Of a stretch of 64,000 bases of DNA, positions 52,508 through 61,913 are shown in pieces. The notes beneath the pieces were generated by a model that saw nothing but the letters and a program-made list of their open reading frames with translations, was not told the DNA's origin and ran no database searches. The number at the start of each line of letters is the position of its first letter. Position 1 is the stretch's first letter. The stretch lies in contig JAEZUG010000019.1 of assembly GCA_023421135.1 (NCBI GenBank), positions 9,755-73,754 of the forward strand. Direction: 5' to 3'. The position numbers and the translations under genes are program-made. Source of the DNA: Candidatus Cloacimonadota bacterium. GTDB taxonomy: Bacteria; Cloacimonadota; Cloacimonadia; Cloacimonadales; Cloacimonadaceae.

Positions 52508-54760
52508 CTAGAAGGTCGTACCAAATTGGAGATGCGGTTCCCAAGTGCGGTCTTCGGGATTGAAAGCATAGTCAAAACCGATCAGGCCAAAGGGACTGCG
52601 TATCCGCACCCCGGCTCCCACACCCTTCTTGAGCTTCAGGAAGTTAAATTCTCTTAAGTGGTTATAGGAATTACCCGCATCAAAGAAGAGCACGCCAATG
52701 ATCTGATCTCCACCCAGGGGATAACCCAGCTCAGTGGAGAAAAGAATGGCTCTTGAACCACCGCCAACCGGCCCAACCGAACGATCGGCATAGCCCCGGA
52801 TACCATCCGGCCCGGTACCGCCCAGATAGAACTTTTCATCTGGCGGAGCTTCCTTGGAATCCCCAAAGGGAGAGATATAGCAAAAGCGCCATTTGGTGCG
52901 CAGAGTAAGCTTTTTCCAGGCTTCCATATACCAATTCACCTGAGCGATATTCTTCAGATAATCAAAGTCTCCGCCCAGAAGCCCGCCAGCCAGCTCCGAA
53001 TACAGGGTCACCTGCGTACCGCGGGTGGGGAAAAAGACGTTGTCTCTCGTATCCCGGCTCAAGGTCACATTCAAAGCGGAAGTGTATTGCCAGGAAAGAC
53101 TATCCAGCTCGATCAGATTGGAGAAAGAGACGGGATCCTGCATCACCTGATTCATGTTTGTGATGCGATAGCGTTTGGAATACCAGGAGTAACCCCCCAC
53201 GATCCTGGTGCGATTGACCCAGGGCAGGCTCTGGCCCAGCCTCAGGCTTCCACCCCGGTTGTAAACTTTGTAATATCCAGTGCTCCAATCTTTTTCCGTA
53301 TAATAGATGCTGGAGCCCAGAAGGATGTCTGTATCATAGAGATTGGGGTTGGTGAAGCTAAATTCAAAATTCTGCGTGGAGCCGCCAAACTCCCAGGTGA
53401 CACTGCTGGACCAGTTGTTGCCAAAGAGATTGTTCTGCGACAAGGAGAGCTGCCCCACAAACTTATCCTGGCTGTTGTATCCGATACCGCCATTGGCGAC
53501 CCCGGAGCTCTTATCCATCACATCGATATGCAGATCGATATCTCCGGCGTTGTTGATGCGGGTATAATCCAGCTTGATATCCGGCTCAAAGAAGCCCAGA
53601 TTATAGATATTCTGTTGGCTGCTCAGCACCTGGCTCTGCCGGAAATAATCTCCGGGAGCGATCTCCAATTGCCGCCGCAGCACCTTCTCCTTGGTGCGCA
53701 TATTGCCTGTGAGATGAATCTGCCGGATTCTGGCTCTGGAGCCTTCTTCTATCACCAGACTCACCACCACCAAGCTATCGCTCTTATTGTAATTGGGCGT
53801 GATATTTACATAGATGAAACCCTCGTCAAAATAGAGGGAATAGACCTGCCCAAGCTGCTTCTCATACTTTTCCTGATCAAAGATATCACTCTCACGAAGC
53901 GTGAAGACCGAAGCCAGACGTTCCGTTGTGAAGTGAGAATTGCCGCTGATATCGGTGCGGGAATAGCGGTAACGCGAGCCTTCCCGGATATTGATATTAA
54001 TCTCCAGCTCACGCTCATTGACCTGCTCGCTCTGGTAGGGACCCACCCTTACGTCTATAAAGCCATTCTTCTTGTAGAAATCCGCCAGATTGACCAAATC
54101 CTGATCAAACTTCTCCTGGTCAAAGCGACCGGAACGGAAGAAGCCCGAGGTCTTGGTCTTCATTCTCCGTGCCAATGTGCGGGATTCAAAGTGGTTATTA
54201 CCGGTAAAGGTGATCTTGCTCACAACCACGCGCCTGCCCTCATCGATGAAGACCGTCAGGGCTACCCGGTTGCCTTCCATGCTGCGTTCATTGATCTCCA
54301 TGGTTACATTGGCAAAACCCTTGGATTTATATTCAGCTTTTAGTTTGGTAAGTAGCTGGCTCTTAACCTGATCCGACCAGTAGCTGCCCTGCCGGAGCGT
54401 CACCAGTTCATCCAGCCTATCCCGGCTCACAGCCTTGAGCCCGATGTAGGAAACACCTGCCACAATGGGATTTTCCACTATGCGGATGATCAGATTCACT
54501 CCGCTGCGAAAAGGCTCGGAATGCACCTGAATATCCTTGAAAGTGCCCATCCGGTAAAGAGTTTTGATGGTGTTTGACACCTTCTCGGGATCCAGCGCAT
54601 CCCCCACTCTCAGGCTCGCCGCCGAGGTGATCAGAGCGGGATCTATGTTCTGGGTTCCTTCCACTCGTATTTCATATATGGTCTCGCCCACAGCCATCAG
54701 GCTTCCCAGGACGAGCAAGAATATGAGGCTTAACAGAATATGCTTAACTGAACAGCGCAT
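52508..54760 (-). CDS. bamA: Outer-membrane protein assembly factor BamA
   Basis: The 750-residue protein has a signal peptide (HILLSLIFLLVLGSLMA), five POTRA domains (about 25-410; YEIRVEGTQNIDPALITSAA, VVVSKITFTGNNHFESRTLA, YRYSRTDISGNSHFTTERLA, IRQIHLTGNMRTKEKVLRRQ) and an Omp85 barrel. GTGPDGIRGYADRSVGP contains the lid-lock RGY motif, and the protein ends in Phe (HLQFGTTF), as expected. It inserts beta-barrel proteins into the outer membrane. GGAGG precedes the ATG. It heads the bamA-to-queE gene run. Confidence 0.96.
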   Translation of the reverse strand: MRCSVKHILLSLIFLLVLGSLMAVGETIYEIRVEGTQNIDPALITSAASLRVGDALDPEKVSNTIKTLYRMGTFKDIQVHSEPFRSGVNLIIRIVENPIVAGVSYIGLKAVSRDRLDELVTLRQGSYWSDQVKSQLLTKLKAEYKSKGFANVTMEINERSMEGNRVALTVFIDEGRRVVVSKITFTGNNHFESRTLARRMKTKTSGFFRSGRFDQEKFDQDLVNLADFYKKNGFIDVRVGPYQSEQVNERELEININIREGSRYRYSRTDISGNSHFTTERLASVFTLRESDIFDQEKYEKQLGQVYSLYFDEGFIYVNITPNYNKSDSLVVVSLVIEEGSRARIRQIHLTGNMRTKEKVLRRQLEIAPGDYFRQSQVLSSQQNIYNLGFFEPDIKLDYTRINNAGDIDLHIDVMDKSSGVANGGIGYNSQDKFVGQLSLSQNNLFGNNWSSSVTWEFGGSTQNFEFSFTNPNLYDTDILLGSSIYYTEKDWSTGYYKVYNRGGSLRLGQSLPWVNRTRIVGGYSWYSKRYRITNMNQVMQDPVSFSNLIELDSLSWQYTSALNVTLSRDTRDNVFFPTRGTQVTLYSELAGGLLGGDFDYLKNIAQVNWYMEAWKKLTLRTKWRFCYISPFGDSKEAPPDEKFYLGGTGPDGIRGYADRSVGPVGGGSRAILFSTELGYPLGGDQIIGVLFFDAGNSYNHLREFNFLKLKKGVGAGVRIRSPFGLIGFDYAFNPEDRTWEPHLQFGTTF

Positions 54761-54897
54761 AATTCCTCCATTATTACTGATATGACCATTTCTAAAGAGT
54801 CTTGATTTCGTAAAGTCTTTTTTTGGCGATTTTTCTTCTGGCTATGGAAAACAATTTGCAAGGTAGAAAGCTTACTAAGTTTTAAGAAGGTGAAAAT

Positions 54898-57837
54898 ATG
54901 GCCAAAGTTCACGTGCTCACGAGCCTCTGCCTGCTTTTTTTGCTGCTCGCCGTCGGACTCCATGCTATACCCAGCCCCAGGCTCCTGCCTCCCGAAATGA
55001 TCAGGCCGACAGCCGGGAATTATGATCCCGTCCAAATCAGCGAATCCAGCCGGGCAGATTCTGCCCACGGCTTTGATGTAGAACACTATGAGATCAACCT
55101 CGGCATAAATGATCAAACCCACTTTGTCTCCGGCTATGTGAAAGCCAGAGTCCGGGCAGAACAGAGCCTCGATAGTATCAGCTATGAACTGATGGGACTC
55201 ACAGTCTCTGCCGTGGAACTCAACGAGGTTCCCCACCCCTTTACGCAGACTGCCTCTATGGTGACCATCCCCCTGGGAACCATGGTCCCAAATCAAATCT
55301 TTCACACCAAGATATATTACTCCGGCAGCCCAATCCTGAGCCCCAATCCTTACCGCGCTGGGATGATCTTTGCCACTGGCAGCATCCACACCATCTCGGA
55401 TCCTGATGCCGCCCGCTATTGGTGGCCCTGTTACGACCACCCCTGGGATAAAGCCACCGTGCAGCTTGATATCAAGATCAGAAGCGATTGGAAGGTAGCC
55501 TCCAACGGCACCTTGAACGGCATCACCAACAACGGAGATGGCACTCAAACCCACTCCTGGAGCAGCAGCGACCCGATGACTACCTACCTGGTCAGCATCG
55601 CTTGTGCACCCTATCAGGTCTATGAACAGACCGCTCTGAATGGAACTCTGCCGGTGCGAAACTACGCCATCCAAAGCCAATACAGCAACGCCGTGGCAGA
55701 CCTGGCACAGCTTCCCAACATGATCGACTATTTCTCCACCCTCTTTGGCCCCTATCCTTTTGAAAAATATGGCAATGCTATCGTACCAAATTCGGTTTAC
55801 GGCGCTATGGAGCATCAGACCATGACCACACTGAGCAGCTTCCTGATCAACGGCAACGGCAGCTATGAAACCACCATCGCCCACGAATTGGCTCACCAAT
55901 GGTATGGAGATGCCGTCAGCTTCCTCACCTTCAAGGACGTCTGGCTCTCGGAAGGCTTTGCCACCTATTCGGAGCATCTCTGGACAGACTACCGTTTCGG
56001 CTGGCCCTCTGCAGTGGCCTATGTGAGCAGTAGCTACCACGATTATTACATCAATTGGGAAAATGCCTATGGCCTCACTCCCAGAATCTACGATCCCGCC
56101 TTTACGGATTATTTTTCTCCACCTTCCTACGAAAAATCCGCCTCCGTGCTGCACATGCTGCGGCTCCGGCTGGGAGATGCGCAATTCTTCAACCTGCTGA
56201 ACCAGTGGTTCACCCAAAATTGCCATGGCAACGTGATCACCAGCGAATTCCAGACTCTGGCAGAAGAGCTCAGCGGGCAGGATCTGGAGCAATTCTTCCA
56301 GCAGTGGATCTATGGCAGGGGTGTCCCCAGCCTGGAATACACAGTCTGGTCTGGTTTTGGCAATCCGGCTTACAACACAAAAGTGATAGCCAAGACCACC
56401 AGTCCCACCCCCACTCAGTTCTGGATCGATACCGTTTTCAAAATCCCCGGCACTGCCGCAGATTCGCTTTTCGTAGAGGCCAGTCCCACCGGAACTGTGA
56501 ATAACTTCTTGGTTTCGACTATCATGGATTGGGATCTCTGTAGCAGCCAGGTGGAGAGCAACGTCAACCACTGGACTCTGCTTCGTGGGATCATCTATAA
56601 AAAGCCTCAGATCACCCAATGCGTACCTTCCAACGCCGCTGTGATGATTTTCTGGAATGCTTTTAATGAGCCCGGTGTGACGGGCTACAATATCTATCGC
56701 CAACCCTCCGGCTATCCCTTCCCACATTTGTGGGGCAGGCTGAACGAGGCTCCCCTTACAACCCTTTCCTTTCTGGACACCACAGCTCAGAATGGGATGG
56801 CCTATGACTATGTGATCCGGGCTGTGGATAGCGAAGGCTACGAGACCTGGAATTCCAATCTCGTCTCTGCCACGCCCCAAGCCTTCAGCTTTGTCCAGGA
56901 TCTTTTGGTGATCAATGAAACCAGAAATGGCAATGGCGCCTCTATCAGTCCCACCGATGCCATGGTGGATGCATTTTACAACCAGTTGATCCAACCCATA
57001 GCCTACATGAGCTATGATGTGGATTCTCAGGGAATCCCTGCGCTGGGACTTCTGGGAGACTATAAGGTCGTGCTCTGGCATAGCGATGATTTTAGCCAGA
57101 TCCAGATTGCCGATGCTCTGAACATCCTGAGCGGATACCTCCTGGGTGGGGGCAAGCTGATCATTTCCGGCTGGAAGACTGCTTCTGTGTTGAACGACAG
57201 CTTCCTGGAACACTTTGCCGGTGCTCCCGGATTGGTCTATGACAACGCTGCCGGTCTGATCTCCGCTCAATCTGCAGCTTATCCGGATCTGATCGTGGAT
57301 ACCACCAAGCTCACAGCTAATTGGAACAACATGCTGCCCATGATCTACACTTTCCCGGATGCGGAAAACGTCTATCATACTGCCCAAATGTCTGCCTCTT
57401 CCGCCGGGAATGGCAATCCCATCTCCTTCCGGCACGAGAATCTGGTGCTCTTTGGGCTGCCGCTCTATTTCATGGAAGCCGATGGTGTGCGTGATTTTCT
57501 GCAAGAGCTCATCCCCGACTTAATCTCGGGAACCGGTAGTGCGGAAGAGATCGGAGCTGCACTCTATCCGACACTTTCCAGCTATCCCAATCCCTTTAAC
57601 CCGCTCACCCATATCAGCTTTAGCCTGCCGGAAGATTCCGCTGTTAGCCTGGAGCTTTTCAATCTGCGCGGGCAAAAGGTGAAGAACCTGGTGAAGGCGG
57701 ATCTGTCTCGGGGAACGCACCAACTGGTTTTTGACGGCAGAGACGAATCCGGCCGGGCTCTGGGCAGCGGAATCTATCTGCTGCGCCTCAACAGTGGCAA
57801 GGCTCAGCTCACCCGTAAGATCACTCTGCTGAAATAG
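54898..57837 (+). CDS. Secreted M1-family metallopeptidase with C-terminal sorting domain
   Basis: The 979-residue protein has a signal peptide (VLTSLCLLFLLLAVGLHA), an M1 aminopeptidase N-domain (about 50-240), the substrate motif YGAMEH at 301-306 and the zinc site HELAH (329-333) with E352 in WLSEGFATY. Residues about 600-660 form a fibronectin type III-like domain (AVMIFWNAFNEPGVTGYNIY). A further domain at 670-860 resembles a Rossmann-like glutamine-amidotransferase fold. The end is LSSYPNPFNPLTHISFSLP to GIYLLRLNSG, the sorting domain. It likely degrades peptides outside the cell. It is divergent from bamA. Confidence 0.95.
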   Translation: MAKVHVLTSLCLLFLLLAVGLHAIPSPRLLPPEMIRPTAGNYDPVQISESSRADSAHGFDVEHYEINLGINDQTHFVSGYVKARVRAEQSLDSISYELMGLTVSAVELNEVPHPFTQTASMVTIPLGTMVPNQIFHTKIYYSGSPILSPNPYRAGMIFATGSIHTISDPDAARYWWPCYDHPWDKATVQLDIKIRSDWKVASNGTLNGITNNGDGTQTHSWSSSDPMTTYLVSIACAPYQVYEQTALNGTLPVRNYAIQSQYSNAVADLAQLPNMIDYFSTLFGPYPFEKYGNAIVPNSVYGAMEHQTMTTLSSFLINGNGSYETTIAHELAHQWYGDAVSFLTFKDVWLSEGFATYSEHLWTDYRFGWPSAVAYVSSSYHDYYINWENAYGLTPRIYDPAFTDYFSPPSYEKSASVLHMLRLRLGDAQFFNLLNQWFTQNCHGNVITSEFQTLAEELSGQDLEQFFQQWIYGRGVPSLEYTVWSGFGNPAYNTKVIAKTTSPTPTQFWIDTVFKIPGTAADSLFVEASPTGTVNNFLVSTIMDWDLCSSQVESNVNHWTLLRGIIYKKPQITQCVPSNAAVMIFWNAFNEPGVTGYNIYRQPSGYPFPHLWGRLNEAPLTTLSFLDTTAQNGMAYDYVIRAVDSEGYETWNSNLVSATPQAFSFVQDLLVINETRNGNGASISPTDAMVDAFYNQLIQPIAYMSYDVDSQGIPALGLLGDYKVVLWHSDDFSQIQIADALNILSGYLLGGGKLIISGWKTASVLNDSFLEHFAGAPGLVYDNAAGLISAQSAAYPDLIVDTTKLTANWNNMLPMIYTFPDAENVYHTAQMSASSAGNGNPISFRHENLVLFGLPLYFMEADGVRDFLQELIPDLISGTGSAEEIGAALYPTLSSYPNPFNPLTHISFSLPEDSAVSLELFNLRGQKVKNLVKADLSRGTHQLVFDGRDESGRALGSGIYLLRLNSGKAQLTRKITLLK

Positions 57838-57969
57838 CTTGCTCCAGATCCGTTTCAGGCCTTCCCAGCCCTGTCGGAAGCTCTCCTTCAGGTAGCCGGG
57901 AAAGATCAGAAACAGTAATCCCTGCTGCAGCATGTAATATATATAGAAGAGTTCCATAAGATAAATCCC

Positions 57970-58003
57970 GGGAGGGGCACCAAGCGGAGCCCCTCCCTTT
58001 TTT
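57970..58003 (+). terminator. Intrinsic terminator
   Basis: GGGAGGGGC / GCCCCTCCC, a 9-bp perfect stem with an 10-base loop, followed by TTTTTTATT, about 130 bp after the M1 peptidase stop codon. Confidence 0.85.
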
Positions 58004-58041
58004 ATTGTGTTTATAGATCTGCACATGGTGCTACAGCCGGC

Positions 58042-58200
58042 TCAGGCTTCCAGCTCGCCCAGGACCAATTGCAGGGCTTTGAGCAGAACGATTTCAAAGA
58101 AGAATTGCTCTTCCTCTTCGTTGATGAAAGGCACGTTTACCAGGCGGTTGATGAAGACAGAGAGTTCCTTTGCCAAGCTCTGAATCTTATCCTTGGTCAT
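58042..58200 (-). CDS. 52-residue uncharacterised protein
   Basis: An intact frame from ATG 58200 to TGA 58042 encodes MTKDKIQSLAKELSVFINRL and ends ALQLVLGELEA. It is helix-rich and acidic in the middle (NEEEEQFFFEIVLLKALQL), with a hydrophobic C-terminal half. No family recognised. It starts 2 bp after the stop of the 154-residue gene upstream, which suggests co-translation and supports it as real. Confidence 0.6.
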   Translation of the reverse strand: MTKDKIQSLAKELSVFINRLVNVPFINEEEEQFFFEIVLLKALQLVLGELEA

Positions 58201-58202
58201 CT

Positions 58203-58667
58203 TTAGACTCCGTCGATGGGGGAATCGAGCAGCTCGGAATTGGTGACATCAGGCAGCAAGCCACCCTCGATGGCATCCTGGATACTCACGATCGGAGCTT
58301 CCATGCTCACGATATCTGCCAGAGTAACAGTCTCCAGAAACACGTGCTCCACGTCGCTCTTGCGCCAGGCATACATCATCTTGATCCAGATGGCATAGGC
58401 AGTGGGAGGGATCTGGTCGCGGGGGCTGATCTGCTTGCCATAGGCAGTGGCATAGTCCTTCAGATCCTCGATGTAGGCGGGATCGCAGGACTTGTAGATG
58501 GCGGCAAGGTTCTGAGCCACAGTGCCCAGGGCAGTCTGTTGGCTGGTCTCGGCAGGTTTCACATATCTGCGTCCGATGCAAACTGCACCGTCGCGGTAGT
58601 TCGAATAGATCATGTCGTTCAGGGTTCCAGAGTAGGTTCCCATGTTGTACTTCAGGGTTACTTTCAT
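58203..58667 (-). CDS. Uncharacterised 154-residue protein
   Basis: Start set at ATG 58667 with GGAG at 7 bases; the longer frame lacks supporting features. The sequence opens MKVTLKYNMGTYSGTLNDMI and continues YSNYRDGAVCIGRRYVKP, then QTALGTVAQNLAAIY. The opening, with a short beta-like start and a 'GRRYVKP' turn followed by a helix-rich region (WIKMMYAWRKSDVEHVFLET), recalls small repeat-unit or phage-structural-type proteins, but I cannot name the family. No signal peptide. It forms a two-gene unit with the 52-residue gene. Confidence 0.7.
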   Translation of the reverse strand: MKVTLKYNMGTYSGTLNDMIYSNYRDGAVCIGRRYVKPAETSQQTALGTVAQNLAAIYKSCDPAYIEDLKDYATAYGKQISPRDQIPPTAYAIWIKMMYAWRKSDVEHVFLETVTLADIVSMEAPIVSIQDAIEGGLLPDVTNSELLDSPIDGV

Positions 58668-59640
58668 TTTTGTTCTCCAATTTTGTTGTAGGTCACATTC
58701 CGGAACTGCGCCCTCACTTCTTATAAGGTGACACTTTTGCTTTGAAGTTGACACTTTTGTGTGGAATCTTTTCGACACATATATTATTGTTTGTTTTGCA
58801 AGGGCTTACGAGAGCAAAAATAGTTTGGGGATTGGAGTCCCCGATTTCATTTTTGAACCACAGGGGGCACATAATAATATGGATTCCTGCCTTCCCACCC
58901 CACCAAACCGCAAGTGGTTTGGCGAGGACCCCGGTCGCAGGAATGACGGAGAAAAGCAAAGGGGAGAAGGATTTACAATGTACGATTTACAATGTACAAT
59001 GGGGACGCTTCGCGGGCTTGACCTAGGAATAGATGTGGATTTTTCTTTAACAAAACAGAGGAAAATACGATTTACAATGTACGATTTACGATTTACAATG
59101 TACAATGGGAACGCTTCGTGGGCTTGGGCTGGGAAACAGAGCTTCTTAATTTTTAAAACAGAGGAAATGAGGAAAAGAGATATCTCGCAAGGAGCAAAGG
59201 AGGATAGAGAGCCCTGAAGGGGCGCTCATCTGCAAGCGATGGGTGGCAACCCATCGAACCCGATCACACCCTGATCCAAGCCCTGAAGGGGCGTCATCTA
59301 CTGAAATAGAAAGCTGATGATAGTGGAAGTGACATCTTGTCGCTTTGATAAACAACACGTCAGGATGACGTGTCCACTATACCGAATAGAACGCTGATAA
59401 CGCGGATGATTATGATTCACACGGATTAATCCCACAAATAGCCACAAATGAACACGAATCCTTCCAATCCTCTAATCCTTTAATCCTCGTGAAGCCCTTT
59501 AGTCCCCCAGCTCCACACTTACGGTCTGTTCTCTGTTCACTGCTCACTCGGCGAAGCCGTTGTCACCACGACAAATTCCTTGACTCTAAAACCCTTTCCA
59601 AACAATGGATAGAACACAGCTTTCACCCTAGGAGTATGAG
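58668..59640. other. Repeat-filled intergenic region, 973 bp
   Basis: It holds two GACACTTTTG direct repeats (58726-58757), an AACCGC-core element (58881-58949), two tandem TACGATTTACAATGTACAAT blocks (58977-59025 and 59068-59125, each followed by GGGACGCTTCGCGGGCTTG or close variant), a CCCTGAAGGGGCG composite (59156-59312), a GTGGAAGTGACATCTTGTCG copy (59318-59346), a CGCTGATAACGCGGATGATT low-complexity stretch (about 59400) and a GTTCACTGCTCACTC tract near 59535. No gene recognised. Confidence 0.65.
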
Positions 59641-59775
59641 ATGGCACCAGACCAGATAAACCCAACTACAGAACGGCATCAGGCAGATATCCCCTCTGCC
59701 CCGGATCAGGCATCCTCCCCGGAGCCACTGGGCACAGAGGAACTCTTCAGCCTGCTGGAGAAGGCTTTATTATGA
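59641..59775 (+). pseudogene. Orphaned 5' end of the HD-hydrolase gene
   Basis: ATG 59641 is preceded by GGAG at 6 bases. The 44-codon frame contains DIPSAPDQASSPEPLGTEEL, identical to residues 13-32 of the HD gene at 61366, then FSLLEKALL and a stop that overlaps the AlbA_2 gene start by 4 bp (ATGA). It appears to be the leader of the original gene, cut off by the inserted segment, and may now translationally couple the AlbA_2 gene. Confidence 0.75.
59681..59747 (+). repeat. 67-bp direct repeat, left copy
   Basis: Identical, base for base, to 61397-61463. It encodes the N-terminal segment of the HD protein. The copies flank 1.65 kb with the AlbA_2 gene and a 26-codon frame. Confidence 0.9.
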
Positions 59776-61267
59776 CTACAGAAGAGTTGAGGAAAGCAAT
59801 CAAGAGTCCGGAATGGACTGGAATGGAGTTCAAACAATGCCGTAATGGTGTATCGGATGATGCCTATAAAACCGTATCTGCTTTTGCCAATACAAGCGGA
59901 GGCTACCTAGTCTTCGGCTCAAAGAAAGTGCCAACAGAGCCGAACGAGAAATTATTGGCGTAGAAGATGCTGATAAGGTTCAAAATGACTTTCTTAGCTG
60001 TCTGCGCAACGGAGGCAAGCTGAGCAGGGTGATACCACCAGATGCCGAACTACACGAGATCGAGGGAAAGCATGTTTTGGTATTCTACATCCCAGAATCT
60101 GATCGTAAAGACAAGCCCGTGTATCTCGGCAAGAGAATTGACCAGGCCTACATCAGAAGAGGTGGTGGGGATGAGTTATGTACTGAGTCTGAGCTGAGAG
60201 CTTTCATTCGAGACGCCAGTGATATGCCCTTCGACAGAAGTTTGGAGTATGGTGTCGCCCCCAATAGCTTTCTTAATCCTTCTACCCTGAAATGGTATCG
60301 AACGCTTCTGGATCACAGACTCGCTGGAAAATATGCTCATCTGAATGATCAGTACTTTTTGCTGGAAATGGGACTGCTGATAGAAGAAGGGAAGTTCATA
60401 CCCACTAGAGCTGCCGTCTTGCTGTTTGGACAAGATCGCTACGTTAGACAGATAATGCCCAGGCCAGTGGTCGATTATCAGAGAATTGATCAAATGGAAG
60501 ATAACTGGGATGCCGACAAAAGGTGGCATGACCGGATGGTGATTGAAAGCAATCTCTTCGAAGCCTGGAGGGTACTCATCGACAAGTACTCCCTGATTGC
60601 AGACATTCCTTTCTCCTTGGATGAAGCCAGCTTGCAGCGCACAGATGACAAATCCGACTTTAGCTTCTCCATCGCTATACTTAAGAAACAGATCATTTCC
60701 CAAACAGTCATAGATTTGCTGAGCAAAATAGGATTTCAGCTAGGTCCGGATGAAACAGCCTTACTCTCATATCTGGTTAGTTACCGAAATCTGAGCCTGC
60801 CTATTGCCAAAGCCATCACCGGTAAGTCCAGCGATGTAACTATGGGTATCTTGGCCAAACTTGAGGCTAGTCAAGTGGCCAAGTCCTCAGATTATTTGCA
60901 AACTTGGTTGCTGAGCGAAGATATTGTTCGGCAGATAGATAAGACTTCTATTGGTAATTCTACTGGCCAAGCTACTGGCCAAGTAAGTGGCCAAGTTACT
61001 GGCCAAGCTCAGAATGCATATGGAACGCTGTCAGATATTCAAGTGGGAATTATTCTCCACAGTATAAAACCCATCAGTATGCAAAGCTTGCGAAAAGAGC
61101 TGAATCTGGGTAGCAGGTATAATCTGCGTACCAAGCATATCCATCCATTACTTGAAAGAGGGATTCTGTTAATGAATTATCCGGATAAACCTAAGCATCC
61201 CAGACAAAAGTATTACCTGAGCGACTATGGGAAAGAGATCTTACATACCTTTCAAGGAGAGTATTGA
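59772..61267 (+). pseudogene. AlbA_2 (Schlafen-like) domain protein, split by a frameshift
   Basis: The N-terminal piece (59772-59963) has ELRKAIKSPEWTGMEFKQCR and YKTVSAFANTSGGYLVFGSK, the AlbA_2 opening. The downstream piece resumes in another frame with EREIIGVEDADKVQNDFLSC (start of the second frame near 59920) and runs to 61267, including IRRGGGDELCTESELRAFIR. A one-base change near 59916-59925 would restore a protein of about 498 residues. The C-terminal part has a winged-helix-like region and a TGQATGQVSGQVTGQ linker. Such RecG-like proteins often regulate transcription or act near phage-defence genes. Whether the frameshift is real or a sequencing error is not known. Confidence 0.82.
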
Positions 61268-61347
61268 TGTCAAATCTAATAACCATTGCTGAGAGCATTC
61301 TTCAGTGGTCAGAGGCCGGTTACTTGATCAGTGTATTAGAAAAATAA
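61267..61347 (+). CDS. 26-residue frame overlapping the AlbA_2 gene stop
   Basis: ATG 61267 overlaps the previous stop as TGATG. It encodes MSNLITIAESILQWSEAGYL plus ISVLEK. Too short to assign; it may be the remnant of a second cassette gene or a chance frame. Confidence 0.3.
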   Translation: MSNLITIAESILQWSEAGYLISVLEK

Positions 61348-61365
61348 AGTGGATAGGATGTTCAA

Positions 61366-61896
61366 ATGACAGAAGACAGACAAGATTTACGCCCTAAGGC
61401 AGATATCCCCTCTGCCCCGGATCAGGCATCCTCCCCGGAGCCACTGGGCACAGAGGAACTCTTTTGCTTGCTGGAGCAGGCAATAATCCTGGCCACCGAA
61501 GCGCATCGGGGCCAAAGAGACAAAGCCGGCCGGCCTTACATCCTGCATCCGCTGCGCCTGATGTTTCGGCAAAAAAGCCCGGAAGCCATGATCATCGCCG
61601 TTTTGCACGATGTGGTGGAAGATACTGCCCTCACGTTTGCAGACCTGGAGCAGGCCGGTTTCCCCGCTTCGGTGATCACGGCTCTCACCCTGCTCACCCA
61701 TGATAAAGAGCTTCCCTATATGGAATACATCGCGGGTATTGCAAAGAACAGCCTGGCGACCCTGGTCAAGCTGGCAGACCTGCAGGATAACATGGATATC
61801 AGCAGAATTCCGCAGCCCACCTCCAAAGACTATTCCCGGCTGGAGAAATACAGCAAGGCCTTCCAATACCTCACCAATTTCCGGGATTGGAGCTAA
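61366..61896 (+). CDS. HD-domain (p)ppGpp-hydrolase-like protein
   Basis: The 176-residue protein resembles the HD half of RelA/SpoT (MESH1-like). Motifs: H47 in EAHRGQRDKAGRPYILHPLR, HD at 81-82 in AVLHDVVEDT, plus KLADLQDNMD near 134-143. It could hydrolyse (p)ppGpp or a related nucleotide; no synthetase domain is present. The first 36 residues are unlike the family and match the orphan piece at 59641. ATG preceded by AGGA. Confidence 0.85.
   Translation: MTEDRQDLRPKADIPSAPDQASSPEPLGTEELFCLLEQAIILATEAHRGQRDKAGRPYILHPLRLMFRQKSPEAMIIAVLHDVVEDTALTFADLEQAGFPASVITALTLLTHDKELPYMEYIAGIAKNSLATLVKLADLQDNMDISRIPQPTSKDYSRLEKYSKAFQYLTNFRDWS
61397..61463 (+). repeat. 67-bp direct repeat, right copy
   Basis: Exact copy of 59681-59747, inside the 5' end of the HD gene. 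After it the two copies diverge quickly (CAGCCTGCTGGAG versus TTGCTTGCTGGAG). Confidence 0.9.
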
Positions 61897-61913
61897 GGGG
61901 GATAAGAGAGCTG

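Noticed and set aside
54730..57504. 924-codon open frame on the minus strand opposite the M1 peptidase
   Set aside because: The plus strand encodes a clear M1 metallopeptidase with HELAH, GAMEH and signal peptide. The antisense frame has no domain features and reflects codon bias.
58742..59217. Plus-strand frames of 94 and 152 codons
   Set aside because: They run through several interspersed repeats and carry no protein features.
59772..61267. Calling the AlbA_2 protein RecG helicase
   Set aside because: It has an AlbA_2 domain and winged-helix-like end but no helicase motifs.
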